NCBI RefSeq assembly: GCF_002095395.1
Contig: NZ_MJEI01000102.1
Location: forward strand, 113,458 to 177,457
Source: Williamsia sp. 1135
Lineage (GTDB): Bacteria > Actinomycetota > Actinomycetes > Mycobacteriales > Mycobacteriaceae
Direction of reading: 5' to 3'
Length of the DNA stretch: 64,000 nucleotides
Part shown: piece by piece, positions 8,417 through 18,185 of the stretch
Layout of the letters: each line of letters begins with the position of its first letter
How positions within the stretch are numbered: position 1 is the first letter of the stretch
Translations under genes and position numbers: made by a program
The notes under the pieces: generated by a model
Database searches by the model: none
Seen by the model: the letters and a program-made list of their open reading frames with translations, nothing else
What the model was told of the DNA's origin: nothing

Positions 8417-9004
8417 ATGTGCACTAAACTCACGACCATGACTGCGACGCACCCCGCCGCCGAAACCGGCGCCCGCGAACGGACCCGCCGGGCCATCCTC
8501 GACGCCGCAGTCGTCGTTCTCGCGAAATCTCCGGCGGCGCCGTTGTCGGAGATCGCCGATCGCGCCCGGGTGGGTCGCACCACGCTGCACCGGTACTTCC
8601 CGGAACGCAGTGATCTGCTCTCCGCCGTGGGGCGCTATGGCGAACAGTCGATGGCCGAGGCGGGGGCCAGGGCCGATCTCGCCGCCGGAGATGGTCTCGA
8701 CGCCGTGCTGCGACTGTGTCAGGAGTATTTCGAACTCAGTGACATGCTGACGGTGCTGTTCTTCGCCGCCGGGGTCAACGACCAGGAGATCTGTTTCTCA
8801 GACAGCACCGTCGTCGACGCGGTCGAACGCGGACGTCGCGACGGCTCCATCGACCGCGAACTCGACGCGGCCTGGATCATCAACATGATGTGGGCGTTGC
8901 TCTACGCGTCGGTCGACCACGTCAACACCGGCGCCGCCGGCCGATTGAAGGTTCAGTCGATGACCCTGCTGAGTCTGCGTAAAGCCATTGCAGCCCAGCA
9001 GTAG
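8417..9004 (+). CDS. TetR-family transcriptional regulator
   Basis: 195 residues from ATG 8417, or 188 from ATG 8438 (MTATHPAAETGARERTRRAIL), which is equally plausible. The N-terminal helix-turn-helix is clear: RTRRAILDAAVVVLAKSPAAPLSEIADRARVGRTTLHRYFPERSDLL, with the TTLHRYF recognition helix typical of TetR proteins. The C-terminal half is a variable ligand-binding helical domain. It most likely represses the divergent exporter operon and itself through the 30-bp palindrome at 8341-8370, releasing DNA on binding the exporter's substrate or a related compound. Confidence 0.9.
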   Translation: MCTKLTTMTATHPAAETGARERTRRAILDAAVVVLAKSPAAPLSEIADRARVGRTTLHRYFPERSDLLSAVGRYGEQSMAEAGARADLAAGDGLDAVLRLCQEYFELSDMLTVLFFAAGVNDQEICFSDSTVVDAVERGRRDGSIDRELDAAWIINMMWALLYASVDHVNTGAAGRLKVQSMTLLSLRKAIAAQQ

Positions 9005-9055
9005 TCATCGACCGACCAGACATCGGACAATCAGGTGATCAGGGCAGTCGGGTGA

Positions 9056-11295
9056 TCAGGAACGGAGCACGCCGTCCGGCTCACCCACCTCGACTCCGCT
9101 CGTGGTGACGGTCACCATGCGAGCGGTGGTGATGTCGAAGAACAGGCCGGCCACCCGCATGCGCCCGTCGGCGACAGCCCTGCCGACCACGGGGTGGCGC
9201 TGCAGGGTCTGCAGCTGCAGGGCGACGTTGACGATGCCGAGCTGATCGACCTCGTCGAACCCTGCCTGCGCGGCGCTGAGCCCTGCGGGATGGCCCGACC
9301 GGAACGCCGCCAGTGACGGCGCTGCATTCTGCAGCCAACTGGCCACCGGGCCACCGTCGTCCGAGGCATCGCCGGCGATGAGGGCCTTCATGGCTCCGCA
9401 CGACGAATGTCCACACACCACAGCGGAACTCTAATCGAGTTCGTCGATCGCGAACTCGATGGCCGCCTCCACCGAGGTGTCGGTCGCCGGAGCGGCCGGA
9501 ACGAGATTGCCCACGTTGCGAACCGTGAACAGGTCACCGGGACCACTGGAGGTGATCACGTTGGGGACCACCCTGGAGTCGGCGCACGTGATGAACAGTG
9601 TGTCCGGGTCTTGTCCGTCTGCCAGATCCGTCAGGTAGCCGAGCAGTTCGTCGGCGCCGTTGCGGTGGTACTCGTCGACGCCATCGGTGATGGGCTGCAG
9701 CGCCCTGGGAGCGTCGGTGGCCACCCCGGACTGCCAGGACTTCCATGGCACCAGACCCAGTCCTCGGCCGAAGGGCGTACGACGCTGCGGCGGCGCAACG
9801 GGCGCGTCCTCGATGGTCGCTCCGCCGGTCTGTTGGATGAGCACCGTCCCGCCGTTCGCTTCGTGCGCCCGCTTCCAGTCTTCGATCGTGTCCGCCGCGG
9901 CGTGGTCGAGGTAGTCGGTATCGAGTTCGATGCTGACGTGCGCGTCTGACGGGACCGAGGCCAACGTCTTCGTCAGGCGCGGCAATGCGAGGAAGCTCAG
10001 CGAACCCCTGATGCTCACCCGCCACTGCCGAGAACCTTTGGTGCCGAGGTGTTCTGCGGTCATCTCGGCGCGGACGACCCGCCAGATCAGCACCAGGACC
10101 GCGACGGCCAACCCGATTCCGACGCCCTCGAGCAGGTTGAGGAAGATCACCGACATCATCGTGATCAGGTAAACCCACAGATCGCCGGTTCGCCGCGCCA
10201 GTCGCATGTGCGCGAGTTTGACCAGCTGGATACCGATGACCACGAGGAGTCCGGCCAGCGCGGCCTTCGGAATCTGCTGCACCAGCCCGGTCAGCAGCAC
10301 CGAGAACACGAGCAGCCAGAAGCCGTGCATGACGGTCGAGGCGCGGGTGCGGGCGCCGGTGGCCACGTTGGTGGAACTGCGGACGATGACGCCCGTCACC
10401 GGCAGTCCGCCGAGCATGCCCGAAATGATGTTGGCGCTCCCCTGACCCAGCAGTTCGCGGTTGAAGTCAGTGCGTGGACCGGTGTGCATCTTGTCGACAG
10501 CCACGGCCGAGAGCAACGATTCGACGCTGGCGATCAACGCCACGGTGATCACACCGAGAACGACAGCACCCCAGTTGCCTGTCGGAAGTTCCGGCAGGGC
10601 AATCGAATCGAAGAAGTTACCACCGAGCTCGATACGTTCGGCATCGATGGGGGCGAGTATGGCCACCAGGGTCGCGGCGACGATCGCGACCAGTGGACCC
10701 GGCACTTTCCGGACGTTCGCCGGCAGCAGTGGCCAGGCGAGCATGATGACGACGACGAGGCCGCCCACGAGCACGTCAGCGCTTCGAAAGTCGACGATCT
10801 GTCCGGGCAGTGCCGTCAGGTTTCCCAGGCATCGCTACGTGAGGACCCGCCGAGCAGGACATGGACCTGCTGGAGGGCGATGGTGATGCCGATGCCGGCG
10901 AGCATCGCGTGGACAACGACGGGCGCAATGGCCAGCGCAGACTGCGCCACCCGGCTCAGACCGAACAGTATCTGCAGAACACCTGCCGCCACCGTTATCG
11001 CACACGTGACCTTCCAACCGAAATTGGCGACCAGTTCGGCGACGACGACGGTCAAACCTGCTGCCGGTCCGCTGACCTGCAGCGGGGACCCGCCGATCAT
11101 TCCGGCCACGATACCGCCGACCACACCCGCGATGAGCCCCGCCATGACCGGCGCCCCTGAAGCGATGGCAATTCCGAGTGAAAGTGGAAGCGCTACAAGA
11201 AAAACCACCAGCGAAGCCGGTAAGTCATACCGAAAGTTCTCCTTGAAGTACTTCCCCCGAAGACCTAGCGATGAGTTTTCACTGAACATCTGCAT
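9056..11295 (-). pseudogene. SulP bicarbonate transporter-carbonic anhydrase fusion, broken twice
   Basis: The pieces assemble into a SulP permease of about ten helices followed by a beta-class carbonic anhydrase. Such fusions are thought to import bicarbonate and interconvert it with CO2. The N-terminal SulP part (NFRYDLPASLVVFLVALPLSLGIA) stops at 10816 after SRSDAWET, and the protein continues one frame over at [13 protein letters not shown]. One base missing from the AAA run near 10823-10826 explains this. Later the anhydrase has zinc motif CADSR, then an in-frame TAG at 9431-9433 after FAIDELD, then continues in the same frame with the second zinc motif CGHSSCG. The two lesions are of different kinds, which favours a real pseudogene. 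The start is uncertain (GTG 11319, ATG 11295 or 11289). Confidence 0.85.
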
Positions 11296-11319
11296 GCTTT
11301 TCGAACCTAGGGACGGCAC

Positions 11320-11682
11320 GTTAACAACAGCTTAGATTTCGGTAGCGAAGCACGTTTTGTGACATTTGCAACGATTGCGCGGTATGTCCGGTTTGCTTAC
11401 TCTTCAAACCGCTTGTGTGTCTACTGGGCATATGCGCGTTTCTCCACCGGAGTATCTAATCGGCGACCGGGCTGAAGTCGAAGGAAGTCACACATCCTCC
11501 GACTCCGACAACAGCCCCAGTAACCCCACAACCCCACAACCCCACAACCCCACTAAAACCGGAGGACATCACAGCTCCTCCGACAATCGCGACATCCTCC
11601 GACTACAACCGGAGGACCTGACAGAAGCCGAAGGAAGTCACACATCCTCCGACTTCGGCAACAGACTCGGTAATCTGATGCG
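11320..11682. other. repeat-rich leader before the PLP enzyme gene
   Basis: 363 bp without a gene. It contains two 41-nt direct repeats (11474-11514 and 11624-11664, 38 of 41 identical), a 9-bp CCCACAACC tandem array at 11521-11554, and alternating GGAGGA and TCCTCC motifs, including a perfect CGGAGGA/TCCTCCG hairpin at 11560-11582. The downstream ATG at 11683 has no clear Shine-Dalgarno sequence. The region may be a regulatory leader; no known riboswitch core was recognised. Confidence 0.6.
11474..11664 (+). repeat. pair of 41-nt direct repeats flanking GGAGGA/TCCTCC motifs
   Basis: Copies at 11474-11514 and 11624-11664 share GAAGGAAGTCACACATCC and the bases after it; start-to-start distance is 150 nt. 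Between them lie a 9-bp tandem array and the hairpin at 11560-11582. Confidence 0.85.
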
Positions 11683-12885
11683 ATGTCCCGCCCAGATAAC
11701 GAGATCCCGTCAACGTTGGCTATCGGCAGTCGCGCCGTGCACGCCGGCAACAGCGTCGACAAAGGATCCGGAGCGATTCGTACGCCCATCGTCATGGCCA
11801 ATTCCTATGCGTTGCCTGATGATCCGTCGAACGTCAGCTGGTCGGGCACCGACATACCGCTCTACACCCGCAACTCGGGCGCGAATCAGATTGCATTGCA
11901 GGACAAACTCGCCGCCCTCGAGGAGGCCGAAGATGCGGTGGCGCTCGCGTCCGGAGTCGCTGCGCTCCACGCGGTGTTCTTCACGTACCTGAACACCGGC
12001 GACCACATCGTCGTGGCCGACGTGACCTACGAGGCAACGTGGCGGTTGTTCACCGAATTGCTACCGCAGAAGTATGGCATCGAGGCCACGTTCGTCGATG
12101 CGTCCGATCCGGGCGCGGTACGGGTGGCGATGCGCCCCACCACCAAACTCGTGCACGTCGAGGCCATCGCCAACCCGACGACCAAGGTGACCGACATCGC
12201 CGCCGTCGCCGAGATCGCGCATGCCGGCGGCGCCCTGTTGTCTGTGGACTCCACATTCACTCCGCCGCCGCTCTATCGGCCGATCGCCGACGGCGCAGAT
12301 CTGGCGGTCCACTCGTTGACGAAGTATTACAACGGTCACGGCGACGCGATGGGCGGTGCGGTGGTGGGCAGGCGAGAATTGATCGCGCCCATCAAGTCGA
12401 ACGCGATGGTCGATGTGGGAGGGGTGATCTCGCCGTTCAACGCGTGGCTGATCAGTCGCGGCGCCATCACGCTGCCGCTGCGGCTGGCCCGCCACCTCGA
12501 TTCGGCCCGGCAGGTGGCCGAGTTCCTCGAGGCCGACGAGCGGGTCGCCTACGTGGCCTACCCGGGGCTGCCGTCACATCCGCAGCACGACGTCGCGGTC
12601 CGGCAGTTCGGTGACCGCGGTTTCGGGGCGATGATGGCTTTTGCGGTGCGCGGCGACCCCGAGACCCAGAACCGCTTCGTGGCAAACCTGCGCATGATCA
12701 CCTCTGCGGTCTCCTTGGGCCACGACGAGTCGCTGATCGTGCACGTGGGCACCGACGGCCCCCGCGTTGCGGCCTATCCGGAGACTTTCCGGACGTGGGG
12801 TCACCTACGGTTCTCGATCGGCCTCGAGGACCCGTCCGACATCATCGCCGATCTCCGCTGTGCACTCGATGAGTCGATCAGCTGA
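11683..12885 (+). CDS. PLP-dependent Cys/Met metabolism enzyme (cystathionine gamma-synthase/lyase-like)
   Basis: 400 residues, the usual length for the MetB/MetC/MGL fold. The cofactor lysine lies in HSLTKYYNGHGD (Lys214). SVDSTFTPPPLYRPI (residues about 187-201) is the conserved aspartate strand that contacts the PLP ring nitrogen. SGVAALHAVFF (90-100) is the phosphate-binding turn. VSLGHDESLIVHV replaces the usual 'SLGGVESLI.HP' near the C-terminus. It performs trans-sulfuration or gamma/beta elimination on a sulfur amino acid; which reaction cannot be told. No other sulfur gene is next to it. It ends immediately before the convergent MFS stop with no spacer. Confidence 0.85.
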   Translation: MSRPDNEIPSTLAIGSRAVHAGNSVDKGSGAIRTPIVMANSYALPDDPSNVSWSGTDIPLYTRNSGANQIALQDKLAALEEAEDAVALASGVAALHAVFFTYLNTGDHIVVADVTYEATWRLFTELLPQKYGIEATFVDASDPGAVRVAMRPTTKLVHVEAIANPTTKVTDIAAVAEIAHAGGALLSVDSTFTPPPLYRPIADGADLAVHSLTKYYNGHGDAMGGAVVGRRELIAPIKSNAMVDVGGVISPFNAWLISRGAITLPLRLARHLDSARQVAEFLEADERVAYVAYPGLPSHPQHDVAVRQFGDRGFGAMMAFAVRGDPETQNRFVANLRMITSAVSLGHDESLIVHVGTDGPRVAAYPETFRTWGHLRFSIGLEDPSDIIADLRCALDESIS

Positions 12886-14112
12886 TCAGATCGCGTCTTT
12901 CGATCGGGTCAGCAGTCCCACGAGGGCGCCGACCGCCAGCGCCGCGACGACACCGGAGAACACGACACCGGCCGTGGTCAGCGTCCACGCCTCGGCGGCG
13001 AACCCGACCGCGATGATCGGCACGGAGATCGCCAGGTAGGCGACGACGAAGTACGCCGACGTCGCGTCGGCCTTGCGATGGGGCTCGACCCGGGCGGCGA
13101 TGGCAGCGATGCCCTTGCTGAACAGCAGTCCCTGACTCGCGCCGGCGATCACCGCTCCCACAACCAGTCCGGCGAGCGACGCCGTCTCCAGGCTCACGAT
13201 GAGCACCGTCATCCCCGCGATCAACCCGACATAACCGCAGAGCAGGGACGCGCGAACCGGTGCCTTGGAGGTCAGTATCTGTGACAGCGCCGACGTCGCG
13301 AAGAGAACGAACACCACGAGTCCCGTGATCGTCGGGGACGAGACCTCCAGAACGCTCGCCATGAAGTTGGGGGCCACCGCCGTGAACAGACCTGCGACGG
13401 CGAAGCCCGCGACCGCGCCCACCGCTGCCTGGGTGAATATCCCTCTGACAGAGGGCGGGACGCTCACCCGCTGCAACGTCGGACGGGCACCCTTTTTGAC
13501 CTTGACGGTCTCGGGAACCAGCGTCAATCCGATGCCCGCGATGATCAGGAGCACCGCGTGGACCACGAAGATCGTCCTGGTCGGGTACGGCGCGAACTCG
13601 GTGACCATACCCGCAACCAAGGGTCCGAGACCCAGACCTCCGATGTTGGCCGCGGTGGCAACTGCTGTTGCCATCCCGCGTCTGCCGCGAGGTGCCGCCT
13701 CGATGACGGCGACCGTCGCGGTACTCGTGAAGATGCCCGCCGAGAATCCCGAGACGAGTCGGCCCACGAACAGGATCTCGACACTGCCACCGATCAGGAA
13801 GAGCACAGCACTCACGAACGAGAGGGCCACGCCCGCATAAAGCATCGGGCGGCGGCCGATGGTGTCCGAGAACTGTCCGACACCTACCAGCGCCGCGATC
13901 ACGCCGACTGCATACGTGGCGAAGATGAGAGTGGTCATGAGACTGCCGAAACCGAACTCACGCTCGTACTCCGGATACAACGGAGTCGGCAACGTGGTGC
14001 CCATCATCACCACCGCGAACGAGTACACGACCGCCGGGAACGCCAGCACTCTCAAACGCCCCGGTCGCGCGATCTCAGTGTCGTCGGTGAGCTGGGTTCG
14101 ATCGTCGGTCAT
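12886..14112 (-). CDS. MFS transporter (12-helix exporter)
   Basis: 408 residues with about 12 hydrophobic helices. The loop between helices 2 and 3 reads GQFSDTIGRRPML, the canonical MFS motif G-x3-D-x2-G-R-R. RLVSGFSAGIFTSTATVAVIEAAPRGRRG follows as the helix 4-5 region of drug:proton antiporters. Probably exports a small hydrophobic compound. No dedicated regulator adjoins it; the amidohydrolase gene lies 145 bp upstream on the same strand, and transcription could read through, but the spacing argues for a separate promoter. Confidence 0.87.
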   Translation of the reverse strand: MTDDRTQLTDDTEIARPGRLRVLAFPAVVYSFAVVMMGTTLPTPLYPEYEREFGFGSLMTTLIFATYAVGVIAALVGVGQFSDTIGRRPMLYAGVALSFVSAVLFLIGGSVEILFVGRLVSGFSAGIFTSTATVAVIEAAPRGRRGMATAVATAANIGGLGLGPLVAGMVTEFAPYPTRTIFVVHAVLLIIAGIGLTLVPETVKVKKGARPTLQRVSVPPSVRGIFTQAAVGAVAGFAVAGLFTAVAPNFMASVLEVSSPTITGLVVFVLFATSALSQILTSKAPVRASLLCGYVGLIAGMTVLIVSLETASLAGLVVGAVIAGASQGLLFSKGIAAIAARVEPHRKADATSAYFVVAYLAISVPIIAVGFAAEAWTLTTAGVVFSGVVAALAVGALVGLLTRSKDAI

Positions 14113-14257
14113 GACCTACCTCGTTCTTCGGTGTACTCGGGTACTCACCTCACAAGCTTCCCAGGCGCCCCGTTGTTCCAACGCGATCGAGGATGAAATT
14201 GCCGGCTTGCCGGTACAGAGATTGCAGCTGGCCGGTAGAGCTGCGCCCGCCGGTCGA

Positions 14258-15502
14258 TTACAGAGCCGGCGCCGCCGTCCGGGTTCGGGTCTCGCTGACC
14301 GACACGATGGCGCCGTTGTGGATGACGATGCGATCGGCGGGTGCGTTCGCGATCACGTCGAGCACGCTCGTGCCGCGGACCGCGAGAAACTCTGCCCGTG
14401 CACCCACCCTGGCACCCGCCTGCGGCAGGCCCATGACCGTCCTCGCGTCATCGGTCACCATCGCCAGCGCCACCTCGGGACGGACGTGGGCGGCGGTGAT
14501 GGTCAGGGCCGCCGTTTCCAGGGCGTCGCTGCGACCGATCGGATTGAAAGGATCGCGCACGTTGTCGGCGCCTGCGGCCACGCAGACTCCACCCGCTCGC
14601 AGCGGTTCGATCGCGGTGATACCGCGGGGCATCGACACCGGGTGATCGCGGCCCTGCAGGTAGAGGTTGGTGATCGGGTTCGCCACCACCCCTAATCCGC
14701 TCGCGACGATGCGCGGAATCAGTTCCTTCAGCTCGCCCGGCTCCATCGTCCCCAGCCGGGTGCAATGGCCGGCGGTACGGATCCGGTCGGCGGGCCACTC
14801 GCGCACCCGGTCGGCGAAGGCGGCGATCGTGTAATGATCGCCTTCGAGGAACTCGTCGGTGTGCAGGTCCACACCGACGCCCCTCGCCTCCGCGATGTCC
14901 AGCAGCCTGTTCAGGTCACCGATCGGATCCGGCGCACTGTGCGGCGACCCTCCGACGAGGTCCGCGCCGGCATCGAGGGCGGCATACACGAGATCGTCGC
15001 TCGAGTACACCTTGCACAGCGCGGCGATCTCGATGTCGATCAGACCTCGCAACTCGTTGCGGACCCGCACGACGGCGCGGATGCCCCGCAGCGGATCGTC
15101 GCCGGCCAGGATGTCGACGTGCGACCGAACCGCAGTGGTCCCGTTGCGCACCAAGCTGATTGCGGCCTCCCGAGCGCGCAAGCGGAACGATTTTTCGTCG
15201 AAGGACGCACTCCCCTGCTTCCAGTTGGCGATGGCGTCATGGAGATCACCCAGCGGCGGTTGCAACGCATCCCACGACAGCGCCTTGTCGAGGTGTGCGT
15301 GTGGCTCGGCAGGCGCAGTCATCAAGACATAGCCGCGTAGGTCGACGCTTCCCTCGGCGTCAGGTGCGTGCTCATCGGTCGCCCGCACTGCGGAGACGAC
15401 GACGTGCTCGCCGCGGCGGACCAGGTCGACGTCGACGACGGACCCGTCCGGCAGCGTCGCGCCGCGAAGTCGCGAAACCGAATGAGGAAGAACATATTTC
15501 AT
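14258..15502 (-). CDS. amidohydrolase, cytosine-deaminase-like
   Basis: 414 residues. Metal-ligand motifs of the CodA/AtzC branch are visible in order: AEPHAHLDK (first HxH), VDLHTDEFLEG (His and Glu), TAGHCTRLG (His), and AAGADNVRDPFNP (catalytic Asp). These TIM-barrel enzymes hydrolyse amine or amide groups on N-heterocycles. ATG 15502 is chosen for its AGGAG at 15511-15515 (complement), and the ORF upstream of it is non-coding. It is the last gene of a minus-strand run that includes a GntR regulator, an Fe(II)/2OG oxygenase and an ABC importer, so it probably acts on the imported, oxidised compound. The substrate is unknown. Confidence 0.83.
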   Translation of the reverse strand: MKYVLPHSVSRLRGATLPDGSVVDVDLVRRGEHVVVSAVRATDEHAPDAEGSVDLRGYVLMTAPAEPHAHLDKALSWDALQPPLGDLHDAIANWKQGSASFDEKSFRLRAREAAISLVRNGTTAVRSHVDILAGDDPLRGIRAVVRVRNELRGLIDIEIAALCKVYSSDDLVYAALDAGADLVGGSPHSAPDPIGDLNRLLDIAEARGVGVDLHTDEFLEGDHYTIAAFADRVREWPADRIRTAGHCTRLGTMEPGELKELIPRIVASGLGVVANPITNLYLQGRDHPVSMPRGITAIEPLRAGGVCVAAGADNVRDPFNPIGRSDALETAALTITAAHVRPEVALAMVTDDARTVMGLPQAGARVGARAEFLAVRGTSVLDVIANAPADRIVIHNGAIVSVSETRTRTAAPAL

Positions 15503-15552
15503 AGATCTACTCCTGAATTGGGTCGGCCGCGTAGGCCGGACTCGAGCGGTCC

Positions 15553-16197
15553 TCAGACCCGCTGGGTACGCACGAAGATGCCCGCGACGTGGGCGCACGC
15601 GGCTGTGCGGGCACCCTCGGCGTCGCCTGCCTCGATCGCCGCGACGATCCGCTCGTGTTCGGACACCGCCAGGCGCCGGTTGAGATCGGCGGTCCACACG
15701 TCGGACCGGAACAGATGGGACTGGCCGTCCAATCTCGACAGCGCCTCGCCCAACGGACGATTGTTGGCGGTTTCTCGGATCAACGTGTGGAACTGCAGGT
15801 CCAGCAACGAGTCGCGCCGCTGATCGGCCCGCTCGTCGAGCAGCTCGGACTGTATCTGCACCATCTTGCGCAACTGGGCGACGGTGTCGTGCGACGCCGT
15901 ACGCGTCGCGGTGTAGGCCGCCAGTCCGTCGAGAACCTCCCGGACCTCGAAGACCGCCCGCAAGGTTTCGGCATCGAGCGACGCGACACGGGCTCCCGCG
16001 TTTCGGGTGTGCGACGCCAGCCCCTCGTAGATTAGCTGTTGCACCGCTTCCCGAACGGGCGTGCGACTGACGTTGAGCCGCGCAGCCAGCGCCGGGACAC
16101 TGAGCGGGCTGCCCGACTCCAGTTCGCCCGAGAAGATCAACTCCTGAAGTGCGTCGTGCACGGAGTCGGTGAGCAGTGCACGCTCGGATGAAGCCAC
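15553..16197 (-). CDS. GntR-family regulator, FCD domain (FadR subfamily)
   Basis: 214 residues. The N-terminal winged helix is clear: LQELIFSGELESGSPLSVPALAARLNVSRTPVREAVQQLIYEGL. The C-terminal part is an all-helical FCD domain with metal-type residues (DLQFHTLIRETANN and VSEHERIVAAIEAGD), which binds a small organic acid or similar effector. It lies between the amidohydrolase and the oxygenase. It probably controls this whole locus, and the three TACATGCA boxes near 19.0-19.2 kb are candidate binding sites. It could be repressor or activator. Confidence 0.9.
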   Translation of the reverse strand: MASSERALLTDSVHDALQELIFSGELESGSPLSVPALAARLNVSRTPVREAVQQLIYEGLASHTRNAGARVASLDAETLRAVFEVREVLDGLAAYTATRTASHDTVAQLRKMVQIQSELLDERADQRRDSLLDLQFHTLIRETANNRPLGEALSRLDGQSHLFRSDVWTADLNRRLAVSEHERIVAAIEAGDAEGARTAACAHVAGIFVRTQRV

Positions 16198-16218
16198 GTC
16201 CTCGCTCCTGTCCCGTAC

Positions 16219-17274
16219 CTAATTGCCGGCGGCAGCGACGCGCGCTGTTTCGCGTAGGTCGACCGTCGGCGCCGCACCGGTCCGCAGACCGGCCACCTTC
16301 ATGGCGATGTTCTCCGCCACCGTAATCGGAGCGTAGCCGGTCTCACCGCCGGTGAGGGTTCCTGGAAGCGGCTCGATCACGGCATCGTGATTGCCGTCGA
16401 AGAAGAAGGCGGCCGATCGTCGTCTGCGTATCTGCCCGTTGACCACCGGCGGGTCGACGCGGTGGATCGTCGACATCCAGCGGTCGTTGGTCCACCGGGC
16501 CATGGCGTCGCCGAGGTTGATGAGCAGGGCACCGTCAGCAGGCGCCACGTCATGCCACCGGCCATCGGTGTCGAGCACCTGCAGGCCCGGCACCTGATCG
16601 GCCCAGAGGATCGTCAGAATCCCGAAATCCGAATGTGCGCCCATTCCCTGGAGGTCACCGGTGAACTCGGTGTCCCCCTCGGGCAGCGCATAGTTGTTCA
16701 TCTTGAGCACCTCGATCGAATGGTCGACCATGGTGTCGAAGTAGTGCGCCTCGAGACCGAGCGCGTCGGTGAACACAGTCATCAACGTCCGCGACAGCTG
16801 CTGGGCGCCTGAGAAATAGCGCCGCACCCGCGGCTCGAAACCCGGAGCCGCCTCCGGCCAGTTGTTGGCGGCATAGCTCGCGTCGGGGAGGTCGAGACCT
16901 GCGAATTCTGCGGCCGCCGTCCCCACGGTGTACGCCTCGTAGAAGTCGTTCATCTGGTTCGCGGTGGGGATCCCGAGACTCATGCTCAAAGACTCGGACT
17001 TCGGCGGGGAGTATCCGCGGTTGGTGGCCCCCTCGCGCCGGTACTGCTTCTTCACCGCCAGCGGCAGCGCGAAGAACTCGTCGAGCGCGTCGGCCAGATC
17101 ATCGGTCAGTGTGGAGTCGATTCCGTGACCGACGATCTGGACGAAACCCACCTCTCGGCAGGCGGTGTCGAGTTCGGCGGCGACGGCGGCACACTCCGGG
17201 CTCGTGTCGGCGCTCCGACCGGTGAGATACGGGCTGATGTCAATGGTGGGTACGTGAAAGTGATTCGCGGACAT
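16219..17274 (-). CDS. Fe(II)/2-oxoglutarate oxygenase, isopenicillin N synthase-like
   Basis: 351 residues, typical of the IPNS/plant-type 2OG oxygenase family. The iron facial triad is GAHSDFGILT (His and Asp) and STIHRVDPP (distal His). The 2OG anchor is an R-x-S (RRSAAFFF). The N-terminal DIOX_N part reads VPTIDISPYL...VGFVQIVGHGI. ATG 17274 starts MSANHFHVPTID; the longer ORF overlaps the permease and is not used. Family members hydroxylate, demethylate or desaturate small molecules, including purines and pyrimidines in eukaryotes. It lies between the regulator and importer genes and is paralogous to the oxygenase at 20437, so the pathway may need two oxidation steps. Confidence 0.87.
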   Translation of the reverse strand: MSANHFHVPTIDISPYLTGRSADTSPECAAVAAELDTACREVGFVQIVGHGIDSTLTDDLADALDEFFALPLAVKKQYRREGATNRGYSPPKSESLSMSLGIPTANQMNDFYEAYTVGTAAAEFAGLDLPDASYAANNWPEAAPGFEPRVRRYFSGAQQLSRTLMTVFTDALGLEAHYFDTMVDHSIEVLKMNNYALPEGDTEFTGDLQGMGAHSDFGILTILWADQVPGLQVLDTDGRWHDVAPADGALLINLGDAMARWTNDRWMSTIHRVDPPVVNGQIRRRRSAAFFFDGNHDAVIEPLPGTLTGGETGYAPITVAENIAMKVAGLRTGAAPTVDLRETARVAAAGN

Positions 17275-17300
17275 GGCGGATGTCTCTCTTCTTCTGGGTC

Positions 17301-18185
17301 TCAGGATTTGCTGGAGGATTCGTGCCAACTGCCGACCGCGGCCTTCGACACCAGGCCCATCAGCGCGAACACGGCGACGCCGAACAGCGACGCGAGCACG
17401 ATCGCGGCGATCAGGTCGTCGGATTGGAGACGTCCGCGGTACACGTCGAGCAGCGTTCCGATGCCGGGCTTGCCCTTGGCGAAGAACATGTCGCCGATGA
17501 TCGCACCGACCACCACCAGTCCGGATGCGGTACGGATCCCGGTCAGAATGGTCGGAAGGGCAGCACGCAATTCGAGTTTGACCAAGCGATCCCAGCGTGA
17601 GGCATGCGAGAGGGCGAACAGTTCGTGCAGACTTCGGTCCACCGACCGGATACCGAAGTGCGTGTTGGTGATGATGGGAAAGGCTGCGATGAGAACGCAC
17701 ACCAGTGTGCGCGAGGACATCCCGTATCCGAACCACAACCCGATCAGCGGCACGATCGCCAGGATCGGGATCACCTGGATCACCACGGCGTAGGGGTAGA
17801 TGATGCGCTCGATCCATTTGGCCTGGCTCATGAGCACGCCCGTCCCGACGCCGACCACCACCGCGACCAGGAATCCCACCATGGCCACCTGAGCTGTGAC
17901 GGCAAGCGCCGCGAGCATGGGCTGCAGGTGAGACCAGTCCAGCAGCGAGTTGCTCAGCACCTCCGACGGTGGCGGCAGCAGGAACCTCCGCTCGGGCGTG
18001 AGCACCCAGTAGCTGACCGCGGACCACGCCGCAAGAGCGCCGATCAGCGACAGCAGCGGGTAGAGTAACGCGGCGCCAAATCCCGGGAGGCGACGGTTGT
18101 TTCGGCTACGGGTCTGAGTTCTGGCCGTCGCCTTGCTGCGTGGGCGGATTCGGTCAGGCAGGCCGAGGGTGGCAGTGAGGGTCAT
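17301..18185 (-). CDS. ABC importer permease (NitT/TauT/SsuC type)
   Basis: 294 residues with about six membrane helices. The EAA-like coupling motif lies in FALSHASRWDRLVKLELRAALPTILTGIRTASG, as in SsuC/TauC/ThiX permeases. The long basic N-terminus (residues 1-35) precedes the first helix. The gene's ATG at 18185 overlaps the stop of the ATPase gene by four bases, so they are translationally coupled. Works with the ATPase and the lipoprotein encoded divergently at 19237 to import a small nitrogen-, sulfur- or pyrimidine-containing compound. Confidence 0.9.
   Translation of the reverse strand: MTLTATLGLPDRIRPRSKATARTQTRSRNNRRLPGFGAALLYPLLSLIGALAAWSAVSYWVLTPERRFLLPPPSEVLSNSLLDWSHLQPMLAALAVTAQVAMVGFLVAVVVGVGTGVLMSQAKWIERIIYPYAVVIQVIPILAIVPLIGLWFGYGMSSRTLVCVLIAAFPIITNTHFGIRSVDRSLHELFALSHASRWDRLVKLELRAALPTILTGIRTASGLVVVGAIIGDMFFAKGKPGIGTLLDVYRGRLQSDDLIAAIVLASLFGVAVFALMGLVSKAAVGSWHESSSKS

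Noticed and set aside
11340..11682. SAM or cobalamin riboswitch
   Set aside because: The downstream enzyme suggested it, but no conserved core could be recognised; repeats explain the sequence.
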